From Carposina sasakii (lineage: Eukaryota > Arthropoda > Insecta > Lepidoptera > Carposinidae), in assembly GCA_014607495.2 (NCBI GenBank), contig CP053170.1, positions 6,758,001 through 6,822,000 of the forward strand: 64,000 nucleotides of DNA, given 5' to 3'. Under the pieces are notes generated by a model. It saw only the letters and a list, made by a program, of their open reading frames with translations. It searched no databases and was not told where the DNA came from. Shown here piece after piece: positions 53,803-64,000 of this stretch; the stretch's first letter is position 1, and each line of letters begins with the position of its first letter. The translations under genes and the position numbers were made by a program.

Positions 53803-53819
53803 TCATAATTATTTTATCA

Positions 53820-54022
53820 GACTAATATTAAACGCGAAAGTTTGTAAGGATATGTTTGTTGCTCTTTCACGCAAAAACTACTGAATGGATTTTCATCAAA
53901 CTTTACAATAAAATAGAGTACATATCAGAATAAGATATAGGCTACAATTCATTATCCCGGAAAAATATTTCGTCAATTTTTTTCTGCAGTCACCGCGGAC
54001 GGATTCGCGGTCGTCCGCTTGT
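53820..54022 (+). mobile_element. Helitron-like 3' end, decayed
   Basis: It carries 'cgcgaaagtttgtaaggat', 'atcccggaaaaatatttcg', 'cagtcaccgcggacggattc' and a 'gtccgcttgta' end, where CTAG has decayed. Confidence 0.4.
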
Positions 54023-54480
54023 ATTTTATACTTTGCAAACTTCGCTGTCGTTTGAAAATGTGTACATTTTTGAAGCGCCTGTAGTGCCCATATTTTGGAG
54101 TTATTTGATTTCACTATTTTCTGGATTTTCGGCGGTAGGCGCACCTCTTACTACGTGTTACTCACAAAATAAGGATGTACCTAATTTTGCATACATAATA
54201 ATATGCAACATGTACCTACGTGGGATAAACATAGAAAAAAACAAAAGGCAGTATTTTAGTAACTATAATGTATATTTTATTTTGTTGACCAAGTTTTATC
54301 AATAATTGTGAGTTTTTTTTTCATAGAAAAGACATCAACGAGTTATAAGTGCACAATTTTCTTGAATAAAATTGATTCACAACTTAGCCAATGACCTATA
54401 TTTTGTAAAATATATTGCTTTAAAAAAAATAAAATGCTTTTTATTATTGTTCAATTTTTATGCAAATAAATAATGAAATT

Positions 54481-54580
54481 CAAAATTGGTCAGAAGTGGC
54501 ACCATGTGGTTTTATCGGCCCTTGGTGCTCTGCCTACCCCGTAAGGGATAACGGCGTGATTATATGTATGTATGTAAATA
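54481..54580 (+). mobile_element. D3 repeat, 3' part
   Basis: It runs from 'caaaattggtcagaagtggc' to 'gcgtgattatatgtatgtat', in plus orientation with the ATGT tail. Confidence 0.6.
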
Positions 54581-54804
54581 ATGAAATATACACACTAAAG
54601 TTATAGTTCCTTTCCGTCCGTTTTAATCCTAATTTACGAGTACATCTACACCACTGTTTTCCTAATTAAATTGCAAATTAAACTAAATAAATACACACGA
54701 GTAGTCACGAGGAAAAGTGGACTGCTGACTTCAGACTGTGATTCTAAAGCGAAAAGCATTTAAATTGGTATTTGTCCATCATTTTAATAACATAATAGTA
54801 CTTG

Positions 54805-54850
54805 TTCAGCGTTTCAATATTTGCCTGGTTATCACTAACACACACCCGTC
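54805..54850. repeat. Solo terminus of the 908-1393 element
   Basis: The block 'gtttcaatatttgcctggtt' matches the right end of the 486 bp element. Confidence 0.4.
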
Positions 54851-54873
54851 AAAATCTTCCTGGCCAAGCCCCC

Positions 54874-55034
54874 TAGCATGACCACGCATCGTGGATATCG
54901 TATTGCACGATATCGTATCGTCTCTATACAAAATTCAACATGGCGGCTATATCTATCGTATTTTGGCAGGCTAAATGTCGATAAATCGGTTTATCATAAC
55001 GTGTTTCGCAGGTCATGCTAGGCTTGCTGATCCC
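54874..55034. mobile_element. Small inverted-repeat element
   Basis: The left end 'caagccccctagcatgacc' and the right end 'ggtcatgctaggcttg' are inverted. The inside is 'atatcg'-rich and contains short palindromes. Non-coding, about 160 bp. Confidence 0.5.
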
Positions 55035-55135
55035 ATTGTTTATGGGGTTGGCGCAATATAGTTTATTTCACACAGCCTAATTTATAATACATAGGCTATG
55101 TAGATTTTCCCATGTAATATCATCTTTGAACAGAG

Positions 55136-55402
55136 GGGTAATTCCTCAAAAATTTTGAGCCGAAATGCAACCACTAACGAACTGTTAACGAAACGCGGTG
55201 CGAAGCAATATTTACTTACAGCTGGAGCATTAAGGTATATTTTAGCAAACAGTGGTCGCGAGTATGAAATGTAATGTCTGTCTCGTGCTGAAATTGTCTA
55301 ATGACCTCACCATAAAGTAATTATTGCTTTGTTCTGAGCGTCTACAACGGTTCCGTTTCGGCTTCGTTCCCACTCGAGACTTTTCGGGAATTGGCCCCCC
55401 GG
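55136..55402. mobile_element. MITE M8, copy without the LINE
   Basis: This copy is the reverse complement of the flanks of the 39.1-41.3 kb element and reads straight through the site where the LINE is inserted there. The ends are 'gaggggtaattcctcaaaaa' and its inverted 'cgggaattggcccccc' partner. Confidence 0.7.
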
Positions 55403-55589
55403 TCAATAAGTTTTCACTTTTCTATAATCTGGCAAATTGACCTATTAGCATACAAGTAGCAATAATACGAGTATGCTGTATTTACGAGTACCTGTGTATA
55501 AACTGCATTGAAAACTATTGCAATAAAAGTGTTTGCAGACTTACAATGAGAGCTTGGAGCATTTTATGTGGTTATAATATATTTTTTTT

Positions 55590-55700
55590 TTTACAATTAG
55601 CTAGGCAAACATTTGACCGACATCGTGCCTGATGATAAGCAAGATGCGGCCTAATGTGTAGTACATGTTTGCCTAGAAAGTGCCTATTCACTCTAGATTT
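55590..55700 (-). pseudogene. LINE 3' end, same family as 23625-23985
   Basis: The minus strand reads 'gagtgaataggcactttcta', then 'cttatcatcaggcacgatgt' and 'ggtcaaatgtttgcctagc', matching the end of the 23.9 kb fragment. Confidence 0.6.
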
Positions 55701-56089
55701 TTATTTATTTATTTGGTATTAGGACTAAAAAAAGTCGTTCGCATTAAAAACGTAAATAAAACTCTTTCCTCTATCTTTGATCATACTTATAATACAATAA
55801 AAAACCATATCGATTTTTAACCTCTAGCAATTACGGTTAATTTTTACTCTTTACACCCCTTACATTGATATTTCTTTATCTGTTGTTTTGTTTCTTCACT
55901 GTTGAAGAAAATTGGTTGTAAACGTTTTTTGTAATTTTTCACTTCAATTTAAATAAAATTTAAAACCATAAAACACCGTTTTGCTTGTTTCACTTTGCAT
56001 ACTAACTTTTATGAACAAACTCTTTCTCTTTCTCACAACTGGTTTGCTGGAAGAACTCTGTCTAAAAGAAAATTACGTTTTTGTTTAAA

Positions 56090-56172
56090 TATTAATTTGC
56101 GAGTGGTCGTGAGTTCAAATCTCACTCGGGTGAATATTTTTTTTATTTTCCTATTAATATTTTATATTAATT
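56090..56172 (+). repeat. S1 SINE B-box and tail
   Basis: The sequence 'ggtcgtgagttcaaatctca' (B box) followed by 'ctcgggtgaatatttttt' and an AT tail is the 3' half of S1. Confidence 0.5.
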
Positions 56173-56398
56173 CGTGAAAATTTTACTGTGTACTATAAGT
56201 AAAGCATAAGAACAAAATGTTAGGCCATCTCCTTATTATCCTTCCTTGATGTAATGGCAGTGAAATCGCAAGTCGTCGCTCCTCGGGTCGGGGGTCGAGA
56301 AAGTGGATAGACCCACCACAGGGCATGGTCCTGACCTTACCGGGAACTGGTATTGAAAGTTAGATAACATCATTATGGCTTACAATTTGGATTAGAGC

Positions 56399-56462
56399 AG
56401 CGTTTCTCAACCTGTGGTCCGCGAACCCTCGGGGATCTGCGGGGGTCTTTATTTATGAATAT
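56399..56462. repeat. hAT-type terminus, solo
   Basis: The sequence 'cagcgtttctcaacctgtgg' followed by 'tccgcgaacc' is a common hAT MITE end. No partner end is seen nearby. Confidence 0.5.
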
Positions 56463-56464
56463 TT

Positions 56465-58765
56465 GAATTAATATACTTAGTTATACCAGCAATAGCATGG
56501 CGAGCGTGCAGATAGTAAATGTGGAAACAATTTTTTGCAGTAGGTACTAAAATAAATTTTCCCTGAATGTACTTACCTATTCCGGTAACAGTTTAAGTAT
56601 AAATTAACATTAATTATTAAAAATGTGAAAACAAACGTTTATAAGTTTTTTGCTTCATCGATTTTCATGAAAGTTTTTAATGCACATTTTAAGGCTTATG
56701 ATACGCTGGACCTGATCTATCCAACCTATCCATCATTATAATCATTAAAAAAATATTAATAAAGAAATAATCATTAAGTACAGGACATATTTCACAACTA
56801 CAATACATCATTTAAGCCATATTGCACTGTCAGTAAAACAATTAAATTATCTCACTGTATTATACACTCTATTCATATGGTCACAGCGACCTTATCGGAA
56901 TAGAGTTTTTATTTTAAAATTACGCAAAAAAAAGATTTTAGAAGACTAATAATGTCCATGTAAAGGTTAGTGCACATTTGATTAGATTATTATTTCTATT
57001 ACGTCACTGTAATTATAATATTATATTATTATTAACCCACCTACGCCATAAGAAGGGTGTTATTATCTAAACATATAAAATGCTTATGAATGACTGACGG
57101 ACCAGCTTACACCGGTGATCTTACGGGACCAAATTTTTTTAAAATAATTATATGGCGTATTAAACAGGAAAAGATTCCCCGAAATTAGGGAAAAAAACAA
57201 GAATTCTACGTGGACGAAATCCGTTCCGCTAGACGAAAAATATTATAAATTATTGATAAAGAGACTTATGCTGGATTTCACGAGTGACCCTTACAGTCTC
57301 TTTTTTAGAATTGCAAAAATGTTAATTTCTAATATAAAAAGCTTTTCACCAACATAGGGACTCAGTAAATGCGGACTACTTGCACAATAGTGATGTCAAA
57401 AACCGAATTTATAAAATCGTAAATACTTAGCTTATTTTCAGAGGTTTTCATATAAATATTATTTTGCGAAAATATTTTATAGAGATGCAAAAGCTAATTG
57501 ATTATTACAATTTGCACCCAATTATACGATCATAATAATTTATTAATTTCCTCTTCCTGTGTTTACCTTTTGAATCGCGACTCGTGTTTGTGATAAATTA
57601 TTATCTAGTAAAACCTTTATTTATGTCAAAGGTTTCAACCATAATTTAATTGTACTTTTTAGCGAAAATGAACACTAAAGTTTCGAAACATAATACCAAT
57701 ATTTTCGTAATTTTGCTACTGGGAAATTCATCTAAAGTAGGTAATTAATTATTCTTTGTAAATATAATTGTAATAATGAATCTATAATAACAGTGGCAGT
57801 CAGTAGTCTTGTCTAAGTAGGTATCCAATGATATTTTTTCTGCGCAAGAGTCGAATACACATGCACGCTTTCTTTTAAATGATATGAAAATAGTAACGTT
57901 TTTTTATATAAATCACGAGTATTCGTAATGCAAATTATTAATTTCACTGAACTAAATTTTTTTTATAGGTAGGCATGAAAATTTCTCTGTCTCATACGTG
58001 AGTAGTTAAGTATTTATGTTTGTTGTTAATCTTCTATTTCCTACTTATCTATTAATATTTTTGTCTGATGGGTTTATATGAGACTTAATATAAATAAATA
58101 TGGATAAAACTGTATATTATGTATACAATGTGTCTGAAATAAATATTATTATTATAATATAAGTTTTAAATGTATAAATTCAACTTAAAATAAACCAAAT
58201 ATTATAAAAACATTTCTTTAAATATGCAAAATATGTATTTTTAAAATAGGTATATTTATTTTATTTCATATAATATATAACATAACTTATTTATTATTTA
58301 TTTATTTTTAATTATAATCTTTTTACACTACACTATGATCACATCCTTATAATTCAATTGTGCGAACATGTATGTCGGATGTGTCCCCGATAGCATCAAT
58401 TTCTCATACTCGTTCTGACTGTGTGTCACATAACCACCATCTTATAGGTACCTAGTTTACATTTTGATTTTTATTATTATATGGAGGATTGTTTGTTATT
58501 ACTATTATTTTTATATGATTTTCTATAAGTTATTTGATGTTTAAAAATAATAATGTGATTTGAATAATTATATTTGTTTATTCGTTATATCTAGATTATA
58601 ATGATGTATAGTACTTTTTATAAGTAGTGGATTTATTTTAAGTAGAAACATTGTATTTTATAGTTAAAATAATAGTGAAATAACTTAAATTCAAAAAAAA
58701 ATTAACAGTAGAGTAAGTACCAAAAAATATCCTGAAAATGTCACGTAATAATACTTAAAGGAAAA
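56465..58765. other. 2.3 kb AT-rich intergenic DNA, nothing recognised
   Basis: No ORF above about 60 codons and no repeat family is recognised. Several (TAT)n and A/T runs are present. It may be intron if the candidate first exon at 58.8 kb belongs to the ZP gene. Confidence 0.4.
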
Positions 58766-58777
58766 TTAAAAACTCAC

Positions 58778-58881
58778 CATATAATTATTCTCCAATAAAT
58801 CCCAAAATCACAGTCGTCAACTAAAACAAAAGAAAAATAACCTTTAGAGAACACAACACATCACTAGCCGGACATTATATA
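58778..58881 (-). promoter_or_regulatory. Candidate promoter with a non-coding first exon
   Basis: The minus strand shows TATATAAT at 58881-58874, then about 95 bases without a conserved ORF, ending at a good donor (ATG|GTGAGT, exon edge 58778). Upstream (58.9-59.1 kb) the sequence is unusually rich in CpG for this window. It could be the first exon of the minus-strand ZP gene, whose ATG follows an acceptor at 32926, but this link is only inferred. Confidence 0.25.
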
Positions 58882-59434
58882 AAAAAAAACATATTTAAAT
58901 TTCCCGCGATCTAAAACTGACCGATTTGAAAATAGAATGCGCTGCGTTTTCGACGAATGGGAGGCGAATGCACGCGTGCGAACCATAGACCACGCTTATA
59001 ATGTTTTCCCTCTCATACTGCCAACATAAGCTAACCTGTGCTTTCTAGTAAAGTCACAACAGGCAAAGGTCGAGCAATTTTGGCGCCGTTTCGCGCCTAT
59101 TGGGGGAAGTATACTGACATTAAATTAATGAAGATTCAACAATTAGTTGGTAAACTTGAGATTTTCTTGCGTAAATTGGACACTTGGACAATAAGAATTT
59201 AGGTACAGACACTTTTGTAAGCTCTGAGCACACCATTTTTTTTTTGGAATGACATTCTCTAACTTCGCGTGCGAAGCAATAAAAAAATATAAACGGATGA
59301 AGAAAGACATCCGTTACCGGAAAATGGCCAATCTACTCTAACGTTAAAGGAAGCTGAAATAATGTCCCCTTTTCTATGATAAATAAATTTATCCTAACGT
59401 AAGAAAATGAAATCATATACCTAGGGTTAGCTAT

Positions 59435-59710
59435 GGGGTCATCCATAAATTACGTCACACCAAATTTCATGATTTTTTGCCCCTCCCCCCCGTGACAAGG
59501 ATCACAGCTGGTCACATCTGTGAGACCCCCCCCCCTCCCTAGTGTGACGTCACATTTAGCTTTTTTATGCAAATTTATATTTAGAGATTATTGAATGAAA
59601 ATGTGACGTCACGAAATTTAGGACCCCTCCCACCCCCTTGTCACACAATGGCACAGTTTGACGAACCCCTCCCTCCCCCTTAACCTGTAACGTAATATAT
59701 GGATGGCCCC
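59435..59710. mobile_element. TIR element with ggggccatcc ends
   Basis: The left end is ggggtcatccataaattacg, and the right end is the inverted ggggccatccatatattacg. Inside are two 'gtgacgtcac' palindromes and C-rich runs. It is 276 bp and non-coding. Elements with these ends are common in arthropods. Confidence 0.65.
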
Positions 59711-59794
59711 TAGTAGGTAAAATAGAGTCCTGCCAACAGTGGAACCTTCCTAAGTTCTCAATGCCCTCTTTGGGCATAAGAGAAATGTCGGTGG

Positions 59795-59878
59795 TACAGA
59801 CCCGTGTCTGGGATCGAACCTACGCTTGCTGACTGGATAGCGCACGTCTAAACTATTCAGCCTATCACCGCTATGCAT
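59795..59878 (-). repeat. S3 SINE head
   Basis: The minus strand has the B box GGTTCGATCCC and an A-box-like 'gtgataggctgaatag' upstream, as in the 37.4-37.7 kb SINE. Confidence 0.5.
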
Positions 59879-60144
59879 ACCTATCTATCTAACTATACAG
59901 CTTCTTAGACCCACTGCTGAGTAAAGGCCTCCTCTTCCCTATGCCACTGTCCTCTGTCCTGGGCCAACCTCATCTACTGCTGTCCAGCAACCCTTCATTA
60001 TGCATACCACTTAAGTATAATAAAAGCAAATAAAATTCTTGACCTCAGTTCAATAGTATTTTTTGGTAATATTAATCATTGTACTAACGCAGATGAGCTT
60101 TTAACCTTGTAGGTAGTTAAATAAATATGGTAGACTTGCATATC

Positions 60145-60180
60145 CCCGCGACTTCGTTCGCGTGGACTACTAACTACCAT
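60145..60180 (-). repeat. Helitron 3' end scrap
   Basis: The plus-strand sequence 'ccccgcgacttcgttcgcgt' with 'ggactac' is the reverse of the Helitron-type 3' stem. Confidence 0.35.
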
Positions 60181-60267
60181 GTATGCCAATAAGTTTAGAT
60201 TAGTAAATAAAGCGTAAGGAGACAAATAAACAAACAAACTTACTTTCGCATTTATAATACCTACTTA

Positions 60268-60434
60268 TTCTTCTTCTTCAGTCTATTGCAGTCCACTGCG
60301 GGACGTAGGCCTCCCCAGGGCACGCCACAAGGCTACTGCCATAGGGGGTTTTGCCAATAGTCACCATGCTGGGTAGGCGGGTATACCCACGGGCAGGCAG
60401 CGGTGATACAAACTTTACTCTGCCGGCACCTACT
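60268..60434. repeat. Dispersed repeat D2, internal deletion
   Basis: It begins (TTC)n and 'agtctattgcagtccactgc' and ends 'ttactctgccggcacc'. About 70 bases of the middle are missing. Confidence 0.5.
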
Positions 60435-60649
60435 TATTAATTAAGATTAAATATAACTTCGTACCTAGGTAAATATATTTAGGTCTAAGAAAGATATAGG
60501 TTTGATATAGGCAGGTAAGTTAATAAAACTCTACTAGAGACAGAGTTAAAATAAGCTAGGTAGGAACCATGCAAGCGAGATGCGAATGTTGAGATGGATT
60601 TGTAGTATTACAATAATAGATAAGATAGGTTAATAGGATAAGTTTTTAT

Positions 60650-60785
60650 GCTGCTCTGGGAGTGAAAAAAAAACGTATAATACTACAGCTGCTTCTCTTC
60701 CCGGGTATACTGTACAAGTCAGTAGATGGTGCTCTGCCTACCCCGTAAGGGATAAAGGCGTGATTATATGTATGTATGTATGTAG
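60650..60785 (+). mobile_element. D3 repeat with internal deletion
   Basis: It joins the 5' end 'tatgctgctctgggagtg' to the 3' end 'gtgctctgcctaccccgtaa' and the (TATG)n tail, losing about 130 bases between. Confidence 0.6.
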
Positions 60786-60794
60786 ATAAGATAG

Positions 60795-61082
60795 GGAATG
60801 AGCATGAGGAAGTTTAAAAGTTGTACCGATCATAGACAAGTTACGAAGTAAACACAACAAAGTCTTAGTACGTAGATGTGAAGCGAAACGATGAAAGGCA
60901 TTACAGAGAGCGCTAGGCATTAATGTAGATGGTTATAGAGTGTTGGGTGGACTGTGTGAGACAGGATACGAGTATTTCTATGCTGGGAGTGAGTAAAGAG
61001 ATGACGGGTGATAGGGACGATTAAAAGAACTCATATTCGCCGACCCCAAGTAAGTAGAATGGGAACAGGGCAAGAAGAAGAT
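60795..61082 (+). pseudogene. RTE LINE 3' end, decayed
   Basis: Nucleotide similarity to 34396-34680 is clear ('catgaggaagtttaaaagtt', 'gacaagttacgaagta', 'gggagtgagtaaagagatga', 'cgccgaccccaagtaa'). The frame is broken in several places. Confidence 0.6.
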
Positions 61083-61176
61083 GTAACTAGATACCTGCTA
61101 TCTAATATAAGGTCTCTATAACTATGGGACTTCATAATCACGCCGAAACGACGATGGATAAAGAACCTACATGTCA

Positions 61177-61515
61177 TCTATACATATAATAAAAATGTAA
61201 CTGATCGCTGTCTGTACATGGAAGATATACGAGAAAAAATATTATAGGAGACCTTTATCAACGCAATAGAACCCAAAACGATGATTTTTGGATTTTTTGT
61301 CTGTTTGTCGGTTTGTCTGTTTGTCTGTGCGTTTGTGCACGCTAATCTCGGAAACGGCTGAACCGATTTCGATGCAGTTTTCAGGAATATATTGTGACAG
61401 GTCCCACTTAACATATAGGCTACTTTTTTTCCCGGGAAAATGTTTTTATCCCGCATAATTTCAACATTTTGTTTTTTCTGTAGTCCACGCGGACGGAGTC
61501 GCGGGCGTCCACTAG
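61177..61515 (+). mobile_element. Non-autonomous Helitron, complete
   Basis: The element starts A|TC ('tctatacatataataaaaat') and ends CTAG|T after 'gtccacgcggacggagtcgc', a 3' stem. It is 339 bp, the best Helitron copy here, and closely similar to 18599-18917. No helicase is encoded. Confidence 0.75.
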
Positions 61516-61773
61516 TAAGTACATAAAATTAATAAGTACCACGTAGGAACGTCGTATTTGAAAGTATGACACGCAAAAGGTAAGTAATAAAACCGTAATG
61601 TCGATTACAAAATGGAATTATTGATGAAATCATATTAACTTGTTTTCATCATCACAATAATCAAATTATTATGAATATTTATTAATTTCACATGGAAATT
61701 AATCATCTTTAAATATATGTGAGTAATCATAGAGTTTCATAAGTTTAAAGTTCATTTCAGACTATTGTGTGCT

Positions 61774-62141
61774 ATACATGATGTTTTTTCGTTGCCACGA
61801 AGGGTAGGTACTCTATACATCAAATAAAGTAAGTATATGCCAAAAAAAATGCTGGGAAACGATGCAAATTTTTTTGAATTGTTTTTGTTTTAATTACTTG
61901 ATCGGGCGAAATTTATAGTGTGAGTTTTGTTGCTAGTTTTGTTCATAGACAGATTAATATTAACTATTTCTCGTGAAAAAATCTTGCTACGCGCGTCTAT
62001 GAGCATTTATGCAGAAAAACGCAGTCTATTTACTCAACTTTGGACCCTGATATCTTGGGAACCGTATGCTTCCATGGTGAAAAATTATGAGGAGATTCCG
62101 TAGTTTTCGGGAACGTTGATGACCAAAACAAACACCCTGTA
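61774..62141. mobile_element. TIR element H2, copy 3
   Basis: The left end tacatgatgttttttcgttg and the right end 'caaacaccctgta' are inverted. Landmarks match the 33.4 and 48.2 kb copies, with small deletions. Confidence 0.7.
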
Positions 62142-62264
62142 TAAGTACTTAGCTCAGATTAGATTAAGTAAAAAAGCATAGGTAGGTGTTTCACGGCCCA
62201 TGCCAAAAGTGACGCCGAAAACATTTTTTACTTTTACTTAATCTGTATACATTAGCACTAATTC

Positions 62265-62415
62265 CTTCCGTGCACATAAGAGTCGACCTCAGGGCATTCC
62301 CTCAGGCGAGCAACTTGTCACCGATGATCTTTTTATATCTGACCTCGATATGCTAAACTGTGACTATGAGATCTCATTCGTTCTGGCTACCCCCTAGGAA
62401 AAAAGCCGTGTGTTT
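62265..62415. repeat. Dispersed repeat D1, partial
   Basis: It runs from 'ttccgtgcacataagagtcg' to 'ttctggctacccccta'. Confidence 0.45.
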
Positions 62416-62784
62416 AATGTACCTACTGACATATGTAAAGACTCATAGATCTCTCAGTTTCTTAATTTTCATAAATATAGAAAGCTAAGTTTCTCTCTTA
62501 TTGCCCTTTATTAAATGTGATAATATAAAAGTTTTATGACTTATTATGCGTGCATTTAAATTAAATACGTATTATTATAATTATCTATCACATAACTATT
62601 ATTTCATGGTCTGATCATATCCACTTATTTTTTTCTTTTAAAATATAATATGAAGTAATTTTTTTGGACACTGTATCTATTATCATCAGACCGTGTCGCG
62701 CATTTTTTTTAGGAGTGTAAAGTCAATCTGTTTTGACAGTTCCTAATGATGACCACCCTGATGATCACTTATCGAAAATTAATG

Positions 62785-62832
62785 AAATGCCTACCCCGTA
62801 AGGGATAAAGGCGTGATTCTATGTATGTATGT
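62785..62832 (+). repeat. D3/RTE tail scrap
   Basis: Only 'gcctaccccgtaagggataa' and 'aggcgtgattctatgtatgt' remain. Confidence 0.5.
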
Positions 62833-62929
62833 CATGAAATGGAAGTGAAGCCTGAAGAAAACATGGGGCAACATATACTAGGAACATAATTGCCACTTCT
62901 GTAAGTTTCAATGACCTATCATCACTTCG

Positions 62930-62990
62930 AACTGTAAATGCAATGTACAATAGTGTAAATAAATGTAAATGCAATGTACAATAGTCTAAA
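62930..62990. repeat. Short tandem duplication, about 32 bp x 2
   Basis: The block 'aaatgcaatgtacaatagt.taaat' occurs twice in a row just before the hAT element. Confidence 0.65.
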
Positions 62991-62991
62991 T

Positions 62992-63195
62992 CAGTAGTTC
63001 CCAATTAGTTTTTTCTACGTACCACTCTAAGAAAGACGCCAAACTCGTGTACCCTTATTACAGGAATGATAAATAAAAGATGAAATCAGATGTATTTAGA
63101 ATTGATTACTATCAAAATACAATATGCGCCGCGTACCCCTTGATGCAAACTTGCGTACCCCTGGGGGTACGTTTATCACTAATTGGGAACCACTG
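62992..63195. mobile_element. Non-autonomous hAT-type element, 204 bp
   Basis: The ends are cagtagttcccaattag and, inverted, cagtggttcccaattag. A perfect 8 bp duplication gtctaaat lies at 62984-62991 and 63196-63203. No ORF. The internal 'gtacccctgggggtac' palindrome lies near the right end. Confidence 0.88.
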
Positions 63196-63209
63196 GTCTA
63201 AATAAATGC

Positions 63210-63685
63210 TGGAATTTTCAAAAAATGTTTATAAATGGCATGAATACATGAAAAAGAAAGTTTAAGTGAAATAATAAAATTTATTAATTAATTTTAATAA
63301 TAAGTCATAGTTGAGATGCTTTCGCTGCGTGCATGATAATAAATTTAATGCAAATAAGAAGTTACTTACTAAATACTTATGCATATTACCTAAGCGTCTC
63401 ATAAATTCTAGTACCTACCTATAATAAGTAGTTTAGGTACGTAATTGGCTACATAGAGAGTTATATTAACTCTAAGTACCTACTTAGGTATAATATAAGT
63501 ATCGGTAGTTCTACTTATAGGTAAATAAAACTCTTCTTCCAGTGTAATGTACTCGTAATGTGAGGCTTCACTGAAAGACATCAGCTGCATCTTGATGTAT
63601 AGTACCTATATGCATTGATTGCGGTATTATACCCACTTTATATATTTTAGCTTGTAATTTTTTTATGTGTGTGTGTGGCGAAAAA
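63210..63685. other. Intergenic AT-rich sequence
   Basis: Nothing is recognised except a scrap of D1 near 63575-63600 ('acatcagctgcatcttgatg'). Confidence 0.35.
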
Positions 63686-63689
63686 TAAA

Positions 63690-63800
63690 CATTTTCTTTC
63701 TTTCTTTCTTTCTTTCTTTATTTCATTCTTTCTTTCTCTCTTTCTTTCTTTCTCTCTTTCTTTCTTTCTTTTATTCTTTCTCTCTTTCTTTCTTTCATCT
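63690..63800. repeat. (TTTC)n microsatellite
   Basis: About 110 bases of TTTC units with some CTCT and ATTC interruptions. It directly adjoins a D1 end. Confidence 0.9.
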
Positions 63801-63801
63801 C

Positions 63802-63955
63802 CTTCCGTGTATGTCGTAGTAAGAGTCGACTAAGGAATTCTCTCACGCCATAAGCTAGCAACTGTCACTACACAAAACGTGGCTGTGGGCTCTTCTTTAC
63901 GATCCTGCAGTTTTGGTTATCACAAGGGAGCACAGCCGTGGTTTCACGTGGCTGT
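63802..63955. repeat. Dispersed repeat D1
   Basis: It runs from 'ctccttccgtgtatgtcgta' to 'gatcctgcagttttggttat'. Confidence 0.5.
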
Positions 63956-64000
63956 CATAACCATGTAATTTCGAGACTCATTTTGTGTCTAGGTCTCTAT

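Noticed and set aside
63690..63800. CRISPR-like or structured repeat array
   Set aside because: It is a simple TTTC microsatellite without spacers.

Overview
The window is AT-rich, intron-rich animal DNA packed with transposon debris. It looks like a moth or butterfly (Lepidoptera). The reasons are Helitron ends of the A|TC...CTAG|T type, RTE-clade LINE tails ending in (ATGT)n or (GAT)n, tRNA-derived SINEs, dense MITEs, GT-AG introns, and host genes of insect families. No rRNA, CRISPR or prokaryotic operon signal is present.

Host genes. From 0.1 to 26.0 kb, three sugar-transporter (MFS, Tret1-like) paralogues lie head-to-tail on the minus strand. I could rebuild all three from start codon to stop codon: A (105-10407, 10 exons, 479 aa), B (12268-16752, 8 exons, 491 aa) and C (20801-26016, 8 exons, 491 aa). 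B and C have identical coding lengths in every exon. A keeps the same frame plan but has two extra introns and is more divergent. From 29.1 to 32.9 kb, also on the minus strand, is a secreted, membrane-anchored zona pellucida (ZP) domain protein. It has a signal peptide, a long Pro/Gln/Tyr-rich tract, a ZP module, a furin site and a C-terminal membrane helix. The Pro-rich tract has one apparent missing base. Two unexplained coding-like exons sit inside its first intron. A possible distant promoter with a non-coding first exon lies near 58.8 kb.

Mobile DNA. From 33 kb to the end I find no convincing host coding gene. The main items are a 3.05 kb PIF/Harbinger transposon (49002-52051) whose transposase gene and antisense MADF-BESS gene each lie inside the other's intron; a 116 bp MITE derived from it (39000-39115); a LINE nested in a second MITE, with a LINE-free copy of that MITE at 55.2 kb; three hAT-type elements with perfect 8 bp target duplications; a palindromic 'snapback' MITE family (nine copies); a 370 bp TIR family (three copies); several tRNA-derived SINE families; Helitron ends; and RTE 3' ends, one of which appears to share its tail with a short non-autonomous repeat (called D3 here). 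Two further abundant repeats (called D1 and D2) recur through the whole window, including inside the transporter introns.

All exon boundaries come from reading splice sites and comparing paralogues by eye. No database search or alignment program was used.
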